Assembly (NCBI RefSeq): GCF_900604355.1
Contig: NZ_UWOE01000001.1
Location: 1,984,001 to 2,048,000 of the forward strand
Source: Luxibacter massiliensis
GTDB taxonomy: Bacteria; Bacillota; Clostridia; Lachnospirales; Lachnospiraceae
Reading direction: 5' to 3'
Length of the DNA: 64,000 nt
Translations under genes and position numbers: made by a program
Notes under the pieces: model-generated
What the model was told of the DNA's origin: nothing
The model's database searches: none
Seen by the model: the letters and a program-made list of their open reading frames with translations, nothing else
Shown: in pieces, positions 7,162-15,612 of the stretch
How the letters are laid out: each line of letters begins with the position of its first letter
Numbering within the stretch: position 1 is the first letter of the stretch

Positions 7162-8829
7162 CTATTTAGGTAATTTAAAAGAGCTCTTAAGGGAGACTAT
7201 CCTGTTAAACACAAGTGCATCAGGCGAAGAATCTCTCCCGTCAATACAGAAATAGCCATTTCTCACAAACTGAAAGCTATCACATGGTTTTGCGTTCTCA
7301 AAACTGGGTTCTACATAACAGTTTTTAACTACTTTTAGTGAATTGGGGTTCAAATTCAGGCTCCCATCTTCTTTGTTATATACCCCTTTCTCCTCATCCA
7401 CCAGATTTTCATACAGTCTGGCCTCTGCCTTTACAGCATAAGGGGCGGGCACCCAGTGAATCGTGCCTTTTACCTTTCTCCCTGCAAAACCACTGCCGCA
7501 TTTTGTCTCTGGGTCATAGGTACAGTGGACTTCCTTAACCCGGCCTTCCTCATCTTTTACAAAGCTCTCACATTTCACAAAGTAGGCGTGCATCAGGCGT
7601 ACTTCATTGCCTGGGAACAGCCGAAAATATTTCTTAGGGGGTTCCTCCATAAAATCGTCTCTTTCTATATACAATTCGCGGCAAAATGGCACCTTCCTGC
7701 TTCCAAGCTCTTCGTTTTCCAGATTATTGGCCACATCCAGATATTCCACCTGGCCCTCAGGATAATTGTCAATCACCAACTTAATGGGATCCAAAACTGC
7801 CATCATGCGCGGCTTCTTCAGCTTCAAATCCTCACGGATACAGTATTCAAGCATGGCATAATCCACAGAACTCTGGCTTTTGGATACACCGCACATCTCA
7901 ACGAACATTTTCAGGGATTCGGGCGTAAACCCTCTGCGGCGCAGTGCGGCAATGGACACAAGCCTAGGGTCGTCCCATCCGTCCACGATGCCATCCTCCA
8001 CCAGCTTTTTAATATAGCGCTTTCCTGTCACCACATTGGTAAGGTATAGTTTCGCAAATTCAATCTGCCTGGGAGGGTTCTTAAATTCACATTCTCTTAC
8101 AACCCAGTCGTACAGCGGCCTGTGATCCTCAAACTCTAAGGTACAAATAGAATGGGTAATCCCCTCGATTGCGTCCTCCAGAGGATGTGCAAAATCATAC
8201 ATGGGATAAATGCACCACTTGTCTCCTGTATTATGGTGGGACATACGCGCCACTCGGTAAATAATCGGATCCCTCATGTTAATGTTGGGCGAAGCCATGT
8301 CAATTTTAGCACGCAGAACCTTCTCACCATCCTGATACTCACCATCTTTCATCTTCTGGAACAGCTCAAGATTCTCCTCCACAGACCGGCTGCGGTAAGG
8401 ACTGTCCTTCCCTGCCTCAGTTAGGGTACCCCTGTATTCGCGGATCTGCTCAGGAGTGAGGTCGCAGACGTAAGCCTTTCCCTTCTTAATCAGTTTGACA
8501 GCATATTCATACATCTGCTCAAAATAATCAGATGCATAGTATAAATGCTCCTTCCAGTCAGCCCCAAGCCACTGGATGTCCTTTTTAATAGAATCTACAA
8601 ACTCCATCTTTTCTTTTGTTGGATTTGTATCATCAAAGCGCATGTGGAATGTACCATTATATTTCTGCGCCAGTCCATAATTTAAAAGGATGGACTTGGC
8701 ATGTCCGATATGCAGATATCCGTTCGGTTCAGGCGGAAATCTAGTGCAGACATGGTCATATACTCCCTCTGCCAGATCCTTATCTATCTCCTGCTCGATA
8801 AAATTCTTTGAAACTGTCTCGTTTTCCAT
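7162..8829 (-). CDS. glnS: Glutaminyl-tRNA synthetase
   Basis: This 555-residue class I enzyme charges tRNA-Gln with glutamine. The HIGH signature is clear (PPEPNGYLHIGHAKSI). The amino-acid and tRNA contact regions RFDDTNP, YASDYFEQMYEYA and GWDDPR follow, and then the C-terminal anticodon-binding beta barrels (IHWVPA onward). The usual VMSKRKL signature loop is replaced here by VVTGKRYIKKL, so the KMSKS lysine-serine pattern is altered. The start at 8829 follows a GAGGAG site; residues upstream of it are not conserved. Many Firmicutes rely on GatCAB for Gln-tRNA, so a dedicated GlnRS suggests acquisition in this lineage, although both routes can coexist. Confidence 0.94.
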   Translation of the reverse strand: MENETVSKNFIEQEIDKDLAEGVYDHVCTRFPPEPNGYLHIGHAKSILLNYGLAQKYNGTFHMRFDDTNPTKEKMEFVDSIKKDIQWLGADWKEHLYYASDYFEQMYEYAVKLIKKGKAYVCDLTPEQIREYRGTLTEAGKDSPYRSRSVEENLELFQKMKDGEYQDGEKVLRAKIDMASPNINMRDPIIYRVARMSHHNTGDKWCIYPMYDFAHPLEDAIEGITHSICTLEFEDHRPLYDWVVRECEFKNPPRQIEFAKLYLTNVVTGKRYIKKLVEDGIVDGWDDPRLVSIAALRRRGFTPESLKMFVEMCGVSKSQSSVDYAMLEYCIREDLKLKKPRMMAVLDPIKLVIDNYPEGQVEYLDVANNLENEELGSRKVPFCRELYIERDDFMEEPPKKYFRLFPGNEVRLMHAYFVKCESFVKDEEGRVKEVHCTYDPETKCGSGFAGRKVKGTIHWVPAPYAVKAEARLYENLVDEEKGVYNKEDGSLNLNPNSLKVVKNCYVEPSFENAKPCDSFQFVRNGYFCIDGRDSSPDALVFNRIVSLKSSFKLPK

Positions 8830-8974
8830 GGTTTCCTCCTCAAAGTCGTCACATTCTGCCAACTATCTTACCATAAAATGTATCCATCCACAAGGACTGA
8901 ACCTGCAATATTTCGATTCTCAGGATTGAAGCCTCCCCTCCCCATGCGCCGTCTTTTAAACTCTCAAATTCATG

Positions 8975-9679
8975 TTATCCCTCCAGCCGCTCTTTTAAAA
9001 TTAAGACCGCCTGAGCAATAATAGCAGCATGGTCAACCGCAATCTCCCCTCCGTCTGCCACTTTAAAGCTTTCTTCCTTTATAAGGCTGCCACGTGTCTT
9101 ATGTACAACTTCCGCCTTTGTGTGCACTCCTTTCTCTTCATTCACAAAAGAAAGGACATACGTCTTTTCCGTATACCCCCGAACCACTTGCTGGCCAGAC
9201 TGTTCCATCTCCACCTGGCACCATGCCGCATCTGCCGCATCATCGCCGGCATTTACATTGACAGCATCCTCATCTATGAGGGCCATATAGGCAGCAGTGA
9301 TAATGCGGGCCCGGGGATCCCTGTCATAATCTCCATATACCGCAAACTGTTCCATGGGAAGGCTTTCCACCCCAGTCTCTTCCCTCAGCTCCCTGGCCGC
9401 CGTATCTTTCAGATTCTCTTCCAGATTAATAAAACCTCCCGGCAATGCCCAGAATCCAATACTTGGATGGTTTCCTCTTTTTATAAGCAATACTTTCAGC
9501 TTATCCAGAGAATTCTTATAAATCCCCTCACAAGAAAATACAACAGCGTCTGTTGTCACACTGGGATTCTTGTATTTATACGGGTCATATGTCTCCAAAA
9601 ACTCCTCTAATGTCTGGCCCTCCTGGTTTTTCTCTCTGTTTCCATAAAATGATGAAATATCTTTTAAAAATGACGGCAT
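8975..9679 (-). CDS. Nudix hydrolase, NrtR/ADP-ribose-type
   Basis: This 234-residue protein has a perfect Nudix box (GGFINLEENLKDTAARELREETGVE, shown here in two parts as G-x5-E and REL-REE-TG), which binds Mg and cleaves nucleoside diphosphate-linked substrates. Upstream of the box is TTDAVVFSCEG with LLIKRGNHP, and the C terminus ends in HAAIIAQAVLILKERLEG. The length and long flanking regions resemble ADP-ribose or NAD-related Nudix proteins, but no NAD operon is adjacent and no winged-helix tail is evident, so substrate is open. The start at 9679 has GGAGG upstream. Its leader contains a copy of the 61-bp repeat family. Confidence 0.85.
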   Translation of the reverse strand: MPSFLKDISSFYGNREKNQEGQTLEEFLETYDPYKYKNPSVTTDAVVFSCEGIYKNSLDKLKVLLIKRGNHPSIGFWALPGGFINLEENLKDTAARELREETGVESLPMEQFAVYGDYDRDPRARIITAAYMALIDEDAVNVNAGDDAADAAWCQVEMEQSGQQVVRGYTEKTYVLSFVNEEKGVHTKAEVVHKTRGSLIKEESFKVADGGEIAVDHAAIIAQAVLILKERLEG

Positions 9680-9722
9680 TTTTATTCCTCCTACCATATG
9701 TTTGTATAAGCCTTCAATTTCA

Positions 9723-9800
9723 TATGCCCTGAGGACACCCCATAATTTATGTCCTTCGGACTGGCTGGCCCCGTCCAATACGGTATACCAAAAGGGCACC
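9723..9800. repeat. 61-bp repeat family, one unit plus a partial unit
   Basis: One 61-bp unit (9723-9783) and the start of a second (9784-9800) match, with substitutions, the tandem array at 16555-16766. Shared parts are TATGCCC, ACCCCA, ATGTCCTT-GGACTGG, CGTCCA and the closing GG. It sits in the leader of the Nudix gene. Just after it, GCCAGTTC pairs with GAACTGGC (around 9822-9850) in another small hairpin. Confidence 0.7.
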
Positions 9801-10029
9801 TGAAATCAAATTGCCAGTTCTGCCTGGCAGAGGAACTGGCATTGGATCATTCTTTTAATTCTTCTTTACTTCGCTGGCTCATTTATTATTTTTTATTATA
9901 CCTTCTTTCCTAAATGCAAACAATAATTTTATTCATCTTTTCATACAGGCACTTCAGTAGTCTCCCCTTCTCTTCCTCTTATAACTTTATCAATATCTAC
10001 CCCTGTTATTTCTATGTTAATCTCCAGTC

Positions 10030-10094
10030 AAGAACCCCCATGCAGGCATACGGGGAGTCAAACTAGCAGCGATGCAGGCATCGGGGTATTAGAC
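10030..10094 (-). repeat. ~130-bp dispersed repeat, half copy
   Basis: Read on the minus strand this matches the second half of the elements at 26046-26178 and 49561-49692. Shared parts are TCTAAT, GCATCGCTGCTAGTTTGA and CCTGCAT. It lies directly after the ABC permease gene. The rest of the 9801-10093 gap is AT-rich and holds nothing else I can name. Confidence 0.7.
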
Positions 10095-10864
10095 TATATC
10101 CTCTTTTTATTAAAAATAAGAACAGATAAAATCCCGTTAAATACCGTCAGAAAAACCGTTATCCCTACGGCAGCCATACACCGGCTGCTATTAAGGATTC
10201 CCATCAGCAATTCATCAGAATTTAAAAGATAGGTAGGTACATATTCCTGAAATGCAGGCAGAAAACCGTTCAGGTATGAAATAACAAACGCTGCTCCCAC
10301 TAAGAGTATGACAGCGGATGCTGATTTTAAAATGACAGATGCCAGCAATATGATTGAAATAAGCCACACTCCCACTAAATAATAGCCAAAGGCAGCAAAC
10401 AATAAATTCTGGACAATGTGGTTATCCCAAAAATACGCATTATAACCATAAGTAATTCCAAATGTTATCAGGTATCCGGCTGTCCAAGCCACAAACATAA
10501 TCAACAGTTTAGAAATCAGTATTTTCCAGCGTTTCAGTCCTTTGGCAATAACATTGATCAATGTCCCTTTCTGATATTCTGCTGTCAAAATGCCGCTGAA
10601 CATCACAATGAATACAATCAGCAGAACAGGCATATTTTTAAAAAACTGAGTCCAGGAGGTCAGTGCGTCCACTTCTATCCCTGTAATGAACATACCATTC
10701 TCTGCAAGCTGTTCCGACATTATTTCCAGCAGCCACGGAAGCATTTTAGCGGTAGCCGGATTCATAATTCCAAACAGGCAAAACAAAATTCCAAGAATCA
10801 TAAATCTGCCGCCCCGTATTTGTCCTAAAAACTCTTTTTTAATGAAAGCCGTTAATTGCTTCAT
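10094..10864 (-). CDS. ABC transporter permease (ABC-2/BcrB type)
   Basis: This 256-residue protein has about six hydrophobic segments and the architecture of ABC-2 permeases: a first helix around residues 20-40, a long extracellular stretch, then a five-helix core starting near residue 75. The conserved cytoplasmic turn EYQKGTLINVIAKGLKRWKILISKLL follows the second helix, as in BcrB and NosY-like proteins. Its ATG overlaps the stop of the ATPase gene by four bases (ATGA), so translation is coupled. It forms the membrane half of the transporter encoded with the ATPase. Substrate is unknown; antimicrobial peptide export or self-protection is common for this family. Confidence 0.85.
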   Translation of the reverse strand: MKQLTAFIKKEFLGQIRGGRFMILGILFCLFGIMNPATAKMLPWLLEIMSEQLAENGMFITGIEVDALTSWTQFFKNMPVLLIVFIVMFSGILTAEYQKGTLINVIAKGLKRWKILISKLLIMFVAWTAGYLITFGITYGYNAYFWDNHIVQNLLFAAFGYYLVGVWLISIILLASVILKSASAVILLVGAAFVISYLNGFLPAFQEYVPTYLLNSDELLMGILNSSRCMAAVGITVFLTVFNGILSVLIFNKKRI

Positions 10865-11763
10865 TTTCCAACCACCTCCAAAAACAAATCCTCAAGCGTC
10901 GGTTCTAGCCTCTCCAAGCGCAAAATAGGGATTTGTTTTTTTGACAGACATCCCATCATTTCTAACATATCACGCTCCGTCTTTTGGGAGAATAGCAGTT
11001 TTGTTCTGCCTGTTTTCTTACCGCCTGAACAAATATGCAGAAATGCATCTGCATCCTGTTCTGTAAAAAACTCAATTTCTATACTATCGCCTTTTCTGAT
11101 GTTCCTGATTTCTTCCAATGTTCCACTAAGAGCAACTTTTCCCTGGTGAAGAAATGCGATTCGGTCACAAATACGCTCCACATCGGACAAAATATGCGTG
11201 GAAAACACAACAGTCGTATGTTTTTTCACAGAAGCGAGTATATCCAAAACCTCTTTTCTTCCCATAGGATCAAGTGCTGATGTCGGTTCATCACAAATCA
11301 ATAGCCTGGGACTGTTCAAAAGTGCCTGGGCAATGCCAAGCCTTTGCTTCATTCCACGTGAAAAACCTCTGATGCATTTGTTTTCTGTTTCAAGTCTCAC
11401 AAGTTTTAATAACTCTGCGGATTTTTCTGCTATTTCCTCTTTACACATTCCTGTAATCTGACCGCACATTGTCAAATATTCTTTTGGCGTCATAAAGCCA
11501 TAAAATTCTGGAACATCGGGCAGGTAGCCAATATACTTATTCGTGCTATTCTGTCCAAAAGTTACTTGTTCGCCGTTTACAAAAACTTCGCCTTGCTCGC
11601 TTTTTAACAGACCAAGCACTATTTTCATCGTTGTTGTTTTTCCTGCACCATTTTGTCCAATAAACCCAAACACAGAATGTTCAGGTACGGAAAAACTCAG
11701 ATCATTTAAAACCTTCTTTGTCCCAAATGTTTTCGTTACGTGCGAAATCTCTAAAATATTCAT
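10861..11763 (-). CDS. ABC transporter ATP-binding protein (BcrA/CcmA type)
   Basis: This 300-residue ATPase has Walker A (GQNGAGKTTTM, about residues 36-46), the LPDVPEFYGFMTPKEYL Q-loop neighbourhood, a signature reading GFSRGMKQRLGIAQAL, Walker B with catalytic Glu (LLICDEPTSALD) and the switch His (STHILSD). A C-terminal extension of about 80 residues is typical of DrrA/BcrA-type drug or lantibiotic transporters. It is coupled to the upstream PLDc_N gene (TAATG) and to the downstream permease (ATGA). It powers the permease at the inner face of the membrane. Substrate is not shown by the sequence. Confidence 0.92.
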   Translation of the reverse strand: MNILEISHVTKTFGTKKVLNDLSFSVPEHSVFGFIGQNGAGKTTTMKIVLGLLKSEQGEVFVNGEQVTFGQNSTNKYIGYLPDVPEFYGFMTPKEYLTMCGQITGMCKEEIAEKSAELLKLVRLETENKCIRGFSRGMKQRLGIAQALLNSPRLLICDEPTSALDPMGRKEVLDILASVKKHTTVVFSTHILSDVERICDRIAFLHQGKVALSGTLEEIRNIRKGDSIEIEFFTEQDADAFLHICSGGKKTGRTKLLFSQKTERDMLEMMGCLSKKQIPILRLERLEPTLEDLFLEVVGK

Positions 11764-11966
11764 TATGCTTCCTCTTTACCTAACACAAAATATAAAATGG
11801 GACCAATAAAGTTCATGCCGACAACCGCAACAATCAGCCATAATGTCCGTGTGCCGCGCTTGTAATTCTTATGTGTAAGAATATGCCACAGTGTATATCC
11901 AAGAAGTGCAAGTTCCACAATGACAAGGGGAATCAAAAATGGTAACATTTCAGTAATCGTATTCAT
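11763..11966 (-). CDS. PLDc_N-type small membrane protein
   Basis: This gene encodes 67 residues with two hydrophobic helices (about residues 8-30 and 40-62). The ending WLIVAVVGMNFIGPILYFVLGK is the hallmark of the PLDc_N domain, the membrane module also found at the start of cardiolipin synthases. Here it stands alone. It overlaps the regulator stop (TGATG) and the ATPase start (TAATG), so it is an obligate member of the operon. In related operons such peptides sit beside ABC transporters, and a role as transporter accessory or sensor is an inference only. Confidence 0.8.
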   Translation of the reverse strand: MNTITEMLPFLIPLVIVELALLGYTLWHILTHKNYKRGTRTLWLIVAVVGMNFIGPILYFVLGKEEA

Positions 11967-13087
11967 CAGTTTAACTCCTTTAATTTACTTTTTAATCTCT
12001 CAAATTTAGAGTTTCCGTTTAGTATAGTGAACGGCGGTACATCTAATGTTTTTTTTACATCTTCTAAAACGACTTTCCGATTGCGCGGAGCATTTGTTCC
12101 GTTATCAAGTTCCTTGTCAAACCAATCTTCAATTTTGTCAAAATAAGTGTCTCCATGCAGGCGTAAATCTGTTGTGGAAAAAAGATTGAATAAATTCTGT
12201 ATATATTTATCAATATGTTCCAACGCTTTTTGATTGCCGCCATGTCCCAAATAGCAGATTGCCGACTGATATTCAAAAGCCAACAGACTATTGGGATTCA
12301 GTTTGGAAATCTTATAGACTTCTGCCACACGCTCAATACGCTCAATAGTTTCCTCGCACACAGCCAGATTTTCGTTGTGTATCCAAAGATAACAGGCTGC
12401 ATTCGCCAGCAGATTCATTACATTGTCATACATACTGATTTGAGCATAACCTTCTGCCTTTTCTTTACTATTAAGCATTGCATAAGCCTGTGAAAGCAGA
12501 ACACTGCTTTGGTTGCCGAATCGGTTAGAAGCAGAAAACTCCTCCAATTCATCAACAACTTCCTGTATGCGTCCAATCTGAAAATAGACAAGTGCTTGAA
12601 TCACAACCGCATTTCCGTGGGTTTTCATATCTGTACAATTTGCTTTTATATGCCTGCAAAGTTCCTCGATGCATAACCAGATGTTTTTTTGTCTTTCTTC
12701 ATTCTCTGCCATTTTACAATGATTCAACCATAAAATGCATATCTGCAACAGGAAAGGGTAGCAGGAGTAATATCGTTTTACATAATCCTGTGTTTCTTTC
12801 ATCACTTCTTCAAAAGGACGTTCTGCAAAATCCTTCCCGAATCTTTGATAAAGACGTTGTATCTGTTCTTTTGACAACTGAGGAGTATATCCTACCAACT
12901 CATCTATTGTGACATCAAAAAATGTGGCAAGCTGCGGCAAAATAGTTATATCAGGAGTGCTCTGCCGGTTTTCCCATTTTGAAACAGATGCCTTTGTAAC
13001 ACCTATAAATTCCGCCAACTGTTCTTGTGTAATTTTTTTGTTGTGCCGTAATCGGACAATATTATCCGCAATATTTAAACTATTCAA
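11966..13087 (-). CDS. XRE-family regulator with TPR-like C-terminal domain
   Basis: This 373-residue protein starts with an XRE helix-turn-helix (about residues 8-62, ITQEQLAEFIGVTKASVSKWENRQSTPD). About 290 helical residues follow that look like degenerate tetratricopeptide repeats, with motifs such as VVIQALVYFQIGRIQEVVDELEEF. Regulators of this shape often sense peptides (Rgg/PlcR-like) or cell state. It is the first gene of a four-gene coupled operon that ends in an ABC transporter, so it probably controls its own operon. AAGGAG precedes the ATG, and a 17-bp-spaced promoter with a small palindrome in its spacer lies just upstream. Confidence 0.85.
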   Translation of the reverse strand: MNSLNIADNIVRLRHNKKITQEQLAEFIGVTKASVSKWENRQSTPDITILPQLATFFDVTIDELVGYTPQLSKEQIQRLYQRFGKDFAERPFEEVMKETQDYVKRYYSCYPFLLQICILWLNHCKMAENEERQKNIWLCIEELCRHIKANCTDMKTHGNAVVIQALVYFQIGRIQEVVDELEEFSASNRFGNQSSVLLSQAYAMLNSKEKAEGYAQISMYDNVMNLLANAACYLWIHNENLAVCEETIERIERVAEVYKISKLNPNSLLAFEYQSAICYLGHGGNQKALEHIDKYIQNLFNLFSTTDLRLHGDTYFDKIEDWFDKELDNGTNAPRNRKVVLEDVKKTLDVPPFTILNGNSKFERLKSKLKELN

Positions 13088-13110
13088 ACTAATCTCCTTC
13101 TTTCCCTTAT

Positions 13111-13139
13111 ATTTTAACTACAGTAGAGTGTAAAATCAA
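13111..13139 (-). promoter_or_regulatory. Promoter with palindrome before the XRE-ABC operon
   Basis: Read on the minus strand, TTGATT and TAAAAT are 17 bases apart. The spacer contains the palindrome CTAC-T-GTAG, a plausible operator for the first gene's XRE product. The remaining bases up to 13213 hold nothing I can name. Confidence 0.55.
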
Positions 13140-13213
13140 TGGAATGGTATGATACTTTTGGAAATAAAATCAACTGTTAGGAAACAAATATGCTCTTAAT
13201 ATTTGTTTTCTGC

Positions 13214-13243
13214 AAAAAATTGGCAGAGATTTCTCCCTGCCAA
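13214..13243 (-). terminator. Terminator of the anti-sigma gene
   Basis: TTGGCAG (13220-13226) pairs with CTGCCAA (13237-13243), followed on the minus strand by six T residues. It lies about 180 bases after the anti-sigma stop; the stretch between them is featureless. Confidence 0.8.
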
Positions 13244-13421
13244 TGCCTTTATGCATAGATTACTTCGATAATTACAACCTTCCCCGCACACGCTGTTATC
13301 CATTCTCTGTCTGGTTTGTTATTTCTGCTCTTTGCGGAACTGAAAGACCGCGATTCCAGCTTGCAAAAACATTTTAAACTTCTATTATTGCTTTATCATA
13401 CATAAGCAAATGTTTGTGGAT

Positions 13422-14927
13422 TTACTCGCTTATCCTGACATAAAGACTTTGGATCATAGTTCCGTCTGCCGCAGTTCCTCCAGTCCCGGGGAAAAACCAA
13501 AGGTACAAATTGTCAAGCTGATCCTCATCTGCCACATAGGCAAGCGTATACTCCAATTCTTCCCCTGGTTCAATGGGCCTAAACAAAGCATGTTTCAGGC
13601 GCTGTGTGCCCTCTGTATAGTATATCTGGTCAAAATATACTGGAAAACTGCTCCCATTTGATGCATACCACTGCAGGGAATAGCCTTCATTGGCACTCAT
13701 GAAAGAATATTCTGGGTAAGAATAGTTCCCATCCTCCCTTGGCGTCAGCGTTGTGAGGTCTGGGGCAATAGACACCCCGCTCTCCTTGTTCCAGTCACTT
13801 GCTGTTGTCCCACAGTTCTTTGCCTTCATCTTTACCACTACATATTTAGAACTCGCTGTCTCCAGGACTTTCTCTGATTCCCCCTGTCCTTCTGTATACC
13901 TATACCTTTCGTGTGCCTTTAGTGAGCCGTCCTCATTCATCCATGGCTGGATCTCTTCATAGGAGATATAGTTTTCCGCCGGATACTCATCAGCCGGAAG
14001 TGCATCCTTTATCTGAACCTCTTCCACTGTAAAGCGGATATCATCCCACTGATAGGCATCATCCCCCAGGTCTGCTTCCATTAGAGGATCCCTCACTTCA
14101 TCTCCTATTTCAAAAATACGCTCTGCAATAACACCTGTACTTCTATACTGTTCCTCCTCTGACTGATAGGTTTCTTCGTCTTCCTTCTCTGCTGCAAGTT
14201 CTTCGTCTGTCGCATAGGGCACAACCGTATCAAGCACCGTTATCTCCAGTCCCTCTGCCACCTTAATCAGCTCTTCTGCCGGCAGGTCACTGTAACTGAA
14301 TATCTGCACCCCGTACCCATATTCCTCATTAAACAGGTAAAGATTCTTAGTTGTCTTTGCACTATCCATGTAAAAGCTGTCACTGACAAACACATTCGTC
14401 TTCATCCCGCTTATTTCCATCTCTTTTATATGCTCATCCCTGGGATATTCCAGGAAATCAGCGCCGCCAGTTCTTTCTATACGATCCAGCTCTGCCGCAT
14501 TCAGGGGATTAATCGTTATGCCTCCATCTGTATCATAATTGTGCCATTTACCGCCATATGGACTATTCTCATCGCCCAGCTCGTATCCCTTTGGCATATA
14601 GGTGGGTTCCACAGAAATCTCATGGGCCTCAAAATCTTTGTCTACCTGGAAGTTATATTGCACTGAACCCTCCTTTTCCAAAAGATCCGCCGTCAAAAAT
14701 TTGCTGGCAGCCACTGTTACAACAGATATTCCAACTGTCAATATTGCAACCGCTGCTACTGCCGCCCACACCTTGTGCTTCTTTGTATATCTCATTGTCA
14801 CCTCTCCCTCCATCCCAAGAGTTTCATATGTCTGCTGTATCCGGTCTTCCACAGCACCTGGGATCTCTATATTTTGTTTTAGGATTCTCTCTATCTCTTT
14901 TGGGGAATATTCCTTCCTCACATCCAT
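13422..14927 (-). CDS. Membrane-anchored anti-sigma factor-like protein
   Basis: This is a 501-residue single-pass protein. A cytoplasmic segment (residues 1-55, DVRKEYSPKEIERILKQ) precedes one membrane helix (about 57-77, VWAAVAAVAILTVGISVVTVAA). A large extracytoplasmic region follows, with a DUF4367-like part (EPTYMPKGYELGDENSPYGG) and a second, Ig-like looking half that contains VVVKMKAKNCGT. It follows the ECF sigma gene in the same direction, so it is most likely that factor's membrane anti-sigma. AAAGGAGG before 14927 sets the start. A classical zinc anti-sigma HxxxCxxC motif is absent from the cytoplasmic part. The signal it senses is unknown. Confidence 0.75.
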   Translation of the reverse strand: MDVRKEYSPKEIERILKQNIEIPGAVEDRIQQTYETLGMEGEVTMRYTKKHKVWAAVAAVAILTVGISVVTVAASKFLTADLLEKEGSVQYNFQVDKDFEAHEISVEPTYMPKGYELGDENSPYGGKWHNYDTDGGITINPLNAAELDRIERTGGADFLEYPRDEHIKEMEISGMKTNVFVSDSFYMDSAKTTKNLYLFNEEYGYGVQIFSYSDLPAEELIKVAEGLEITVLDTVVPYATDEELAAEKEDEETYQSEEEQYRSTGVIAERIFEIGDEVRDPLMEADLGDDAYQWDDIRFTVEEVQIKDALPADEYPAENYISYEEIQPWMNEDGSLKAHERYRYTEGQGESEKVLETASSKYVVVKMKAKNCGTTASDWNKESGVSIAPDLTTLTPREDGNYSYPEYSFMSANEGYSLQWYASNGSSFPVYFDQIYYTEGTQRLKHALFRPIEPGEELEYTLAYVADEDQLDNLYLWFFPGTGGTAADGTMIQSLYVRISE

Positions 14928-14942
14928 TACCTCCTTTGCACG

Positions 14943-15139
14943 ATTGAACATTATCAGTTCTATAAACATATCTTAATTAAACATTAGCAGTTCAGTAGGC
15001 ATATCTTATTGAACATTAGCAGTTCAGTAGGCATATCTTATTGAACATTAGCAGTTCAATAAGCATATCTTATTGAACATTAGCAGTTCAGTAGGCATAT
15101 CTTATTGAACATTAGCAGTTCAATAAGCATACTTTTTCA
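14943..15139. repeat. Six tandem 32-bp palindromic repeats
   Basis: Copies start at about 14947, 14980, 15012, 15044, 15076 and 15108, so the period is 32 bp (33 for the first, degenerate copy). Each unit is a palindrome CTTATTGAAC - 7-base loop ATTAGCA - GTTCAATAAG. Two copies are perfect in both 10-base arms; the others carry A-to-G changes in the right arm. The array fills the gap between the ECF sigma gene and its anti-sigma gene and includes the last codons of the sigma gene. The same unit recurs at 28606-28700. Confidence 0.9.
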
Positions 15140-15612
15140 AACTGCTTCCGGCCCCTTGCAAGCCTTGTCTTTACTGTACTTTCCTCCAGATCCAGTATCT
15201 GCGCGATCTCTCTGACTTTAAAACCTTCCGAGTAATACAGTAGAAGGACAATGCGGTACTTATCATCCATCTGGCCCATCAGTTCCTCAAATTCATAATT
15301 CAAAAGCTCCATACATGTATCCTCCTGCTCAGGAAATGTCTCCAGCAGATACTCCCTTCTCCCGGACCTCAGAATATCCTTGCACTTGTTGATCAGTATC
15401 CTGACAAGCCATGTCCTAAAAAACTCAGGATTCTTCAGGCTGTCTATTTTCTCGTAGCATGTAACGATTGTCTCCTGAATAGCGTCTGCAATATCCTCCT
15501 GGCAGTTCAGATAGCTTCTGGCCACCTTATACATATTTTGCTTTTCCAGCTCCATAAGCTCCACAAACGCTTGTTTATCATGCTTTTGAGCCTTTTTCAC
15601 AAGGTATTTCAA
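15112..15612 (-). CDS. ECF-family RNA polymerase sigma factor
   Basis: This 166-residue group 4 sigma factor has region 2 at about residues 20-85 (QNMYKVARSYLNCQEDIADAIQETIVTCYEKI) and region 4 at about 105-160 (YRIVLLLYYSEGFKVREIAQILDLEESTVKTRLARGRKQ). It is predicted to redirect RNA polymerase to stress or envelope genes and to be held by the anti-sigma encoded next. The start is TTG at 15612 with AAGGAGGG at the right distance. The last residues (LLNC) and the stop codon lie inside a copy of the 32-bp repeat, so the reading frame ends in repeat DNA. Confidence 0.9.
   Translation of the reverse strand: MKYLVKKAQKHDKQAFVELMELEKQNMYKVARSYLNCQEDIADAIQETIVTCYEKIDSLKNPEFFRTWLVRILINKCKDILRSGRREYLLETFPEQEDTCMELLNYEFEELMGQMDDKYRIVLLLYYSEGFKVREIAQILDLEESTVKTRLARGRKQFEKVCLLNC

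Noticed and set aside
14943..15139. The 32-bp tandem repeats as a CRISPR array
   Set aside because: The repeats are contiguous with only about 5 bases between palindromes, there are no unique spacers, and no cas genes are nearby.
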